In this document: piece after piece, positions 63,013-64,000 of the stretch
How the letters are laid out: each line of letters begins with the position of its first letter
Numbering within the stretch: position 1 is the stretch's first letter
From: Tubulanus polymorphus
Taxonomy: Eukaryota; Nemertea; Palaeonemertea; Tubulaniformes; Tubulanidae
Length of the DNA: 64,000 bases
Direction of reading: 5' to 3'
Assembly: GCF_964204645.1 (NCBI RefSeq)
Contig: NC_134031.1
Coordinates: 21,559,277-21,623,276 of the forward strand
Made by a program: the position numbers and the translations under genes
Notes under the pieces: model-generated
Databases searched by the model: none
Told to the model about the DNA's origin: nothing
What the model saw: the letters and a program-made list of their open reading frames with translations, nothing else

Positions 63013-64000
63013 TGTAGCGGAAATTCGTTTCACTTCGTTCTGTTCTTTTTATTTTCCAGCTGCAGAGTCCTCCCCAGCTCAGTCTAAAATTCATATTAAA
63101 TTCCTATTAAAAGTTTGTGTGATGTAAAATAAAACCTTATTATGTATTTGTAACTCTGAGACAAGAATGTTTAATGCTTTGGACTTCGGTCTGGTGGATT
63201 AGAAACTATTTTTATTTCTATCTTAATGAAATATGGTATGATTTAATCTGAATTCAAAAACTGTACCTAAAGACCTTTTCTATGTGTTCGGGTCACTCCC
63301 GGTTTGTATTTTTCGAGTTAATGTGCCTTAATCGATGTTCCCGTGCTTAAATCGATATTTTTATGCTGTGCTCTGTGCCCGAGTTGGCGCCACTATACGG
63401 TTCTTAATTATATTGTGTGCTCGGGGTGCTTTGTTTTAACCAATTAGATGGGGTTACGTCATAATCTGGGCTCTATAAAAGGCAAAAATGTGCTTTATCA
63501 ATTAGTCTCGGTGCACATTCTTAGGTGTGTATTACTAAGATTTTGAACTATGGGGGGAGAAATTAATCTAATTTTCTTAGTAAGTCATACTTAGCACTGA
63601 TTCTCTTTAAGTATTTCTTGGTCCTTATTATCAAAGTTGTTTTTCTTCCAAGATGTTTTCAGAAAACAATCTTTCAGGGTTCAAGGAGGTTTTCTCCTTC
63701 GAATTATTCCCCGAAAGTATTCTTCTTTCCGATTTCCTCTCTTGGTTTTTCCCTCAATTTTTGAGTTTTCGGAGTAATGACCATCTCTTACATAAACATA
63801 ATAGGAAGAATGATTGAATAAATACTTAACTGGAACTATGATTAAATATAGCGAAAATTCTTATCTTTATTAAGAGCACTTAGAGTTACATCTTCTTTAG
63901 CGTAAAACGAGCGCAGGGTTTAAGTAACTATTGTTGAGTCGTAATGTTAGAATATCTGAAATCTTTATTCCTAATACTATTGAATTCTGGTGCGAGTCGT
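63013..64000 (+). repeat. 3' LTR, first 988 bp
   Basis: Starts TGTAGCGGAAATTCG and aligns with 54778-55765 with no net length change and few substitutions (for example CCAGCTGCAG for TCACCTGCAG near the start). It runs off the window. Confidence 0.95.

Larger units (their letters stand above)
54778..64000 (+). mobile_element. Ty3/gypsy LTR retrotransposon with a third ORF, 3' LTR cut by window end
   Basis: Order: LTR, tRNA-Leu primer site, leader with splice donor, gag, protease, RT/RNase H/integrase, splice acceptor, ORF3, polypurine tract, LTR. The visible 988 bp of the 3' LTR equal the same span of the 5' LTR in length and differ at few places, so insertion is recent. Yet protease has a stop and a frameshift and integrase a 4-bp duplication, so this copy is not autonomous. 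The target duplication cannot be checked. Confidence 0.93.

Overview
The window is nuclear DNA of an animal. The telomere repeat is TTAGGG, there are Penelope-like, Ty3/gypsy, Polinton-like and non-LTR elements, and the dispersed repeats are of a kind common in marine invertebrates. A lophotrochozoan such as a mollusc or annelid is my guess, but nothing here fixes the taxon. I find no convincing complete host protein gene; almost everything that can be recognised is mobile or satellite DNA.

Layout. 1-4713 is a subtelomeric satellite of 102-bp monomers, mostly in 306-bp triplets. It breaks mid-monomer into a 227-bp (TTAGGG)n tract. Next comes a head-to-tail 1.15-copy Penelope-like retroelement on the minus strand (4941-12228), a second telomeric tract of about 1.08 kb, and a tandem array of a 335-bp tRNA-headed SINE-like unit whose tail resembles the Penelope element's 3' end (13310-14740). 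The element orientations and the sharp 5'-truncation/telomere junction fit priming on a telomeric G-strand overhang followed by new telomere addition. A 200-N assembly gap follows.

14941-30617 is a very AT-rich Polinton-like (Maverick) element. It has an integrase with a chromodomain and a packaging-type ATPase on the plus strand. A convergent minus-strand block holds zinc-finger, capsid-like, small membrane and other virion-type proteins and a protein-primed DNA polymerase B. The two blocks meet at a pair of long hairpins. Several genes (integrase, capsid-like, polymerase, small genes) are broken by frameshifts or stops. The polymerase is also split by a 2.68-kb transposon with 232-bp inverted repeats and a 9-bp target duplication. 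The element ends in a 410-bp palindrome inside a non-LTR retrotransposon fragment.

30618-53267 is a mosaic: non-LTR fragments, a 31-bp minisatellite in two blocks, tandem repeats carrying a CTCF-core-like motif, a 6.6-kb transposon with roughly 600-650-bp inverted repeats and a 4-bp target duplication (its empty site is preserved in a paralogous copy near 48057), microsatellites, hairpin repeats, and a few weak exon-like segments.

53268-64000 holds an LTR-like segment and then a Ty3/gypsy element with a 2020-bp 5' LTR, tRNA-Leu primer site, gag, a slippery heptamer in phase for protease, damaged protease and pol frames, and a third zinc-finger ORF in the env position preceded by a strong splice acceptor. 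The 3' LTR runs off the window.

The most notable points are: (1) the Penelope-like element appears to express RT-endonuclease as a -1 frameshift product of ORF1 through a TTTAAAC heptamer abutting the ORF1 stop; (2) a tRNA-derived SINE-like array seems to borrow that element's telomere-associated tail; (3) a divergent Polinton-like gene set carries a repeated pre-ATG motif.
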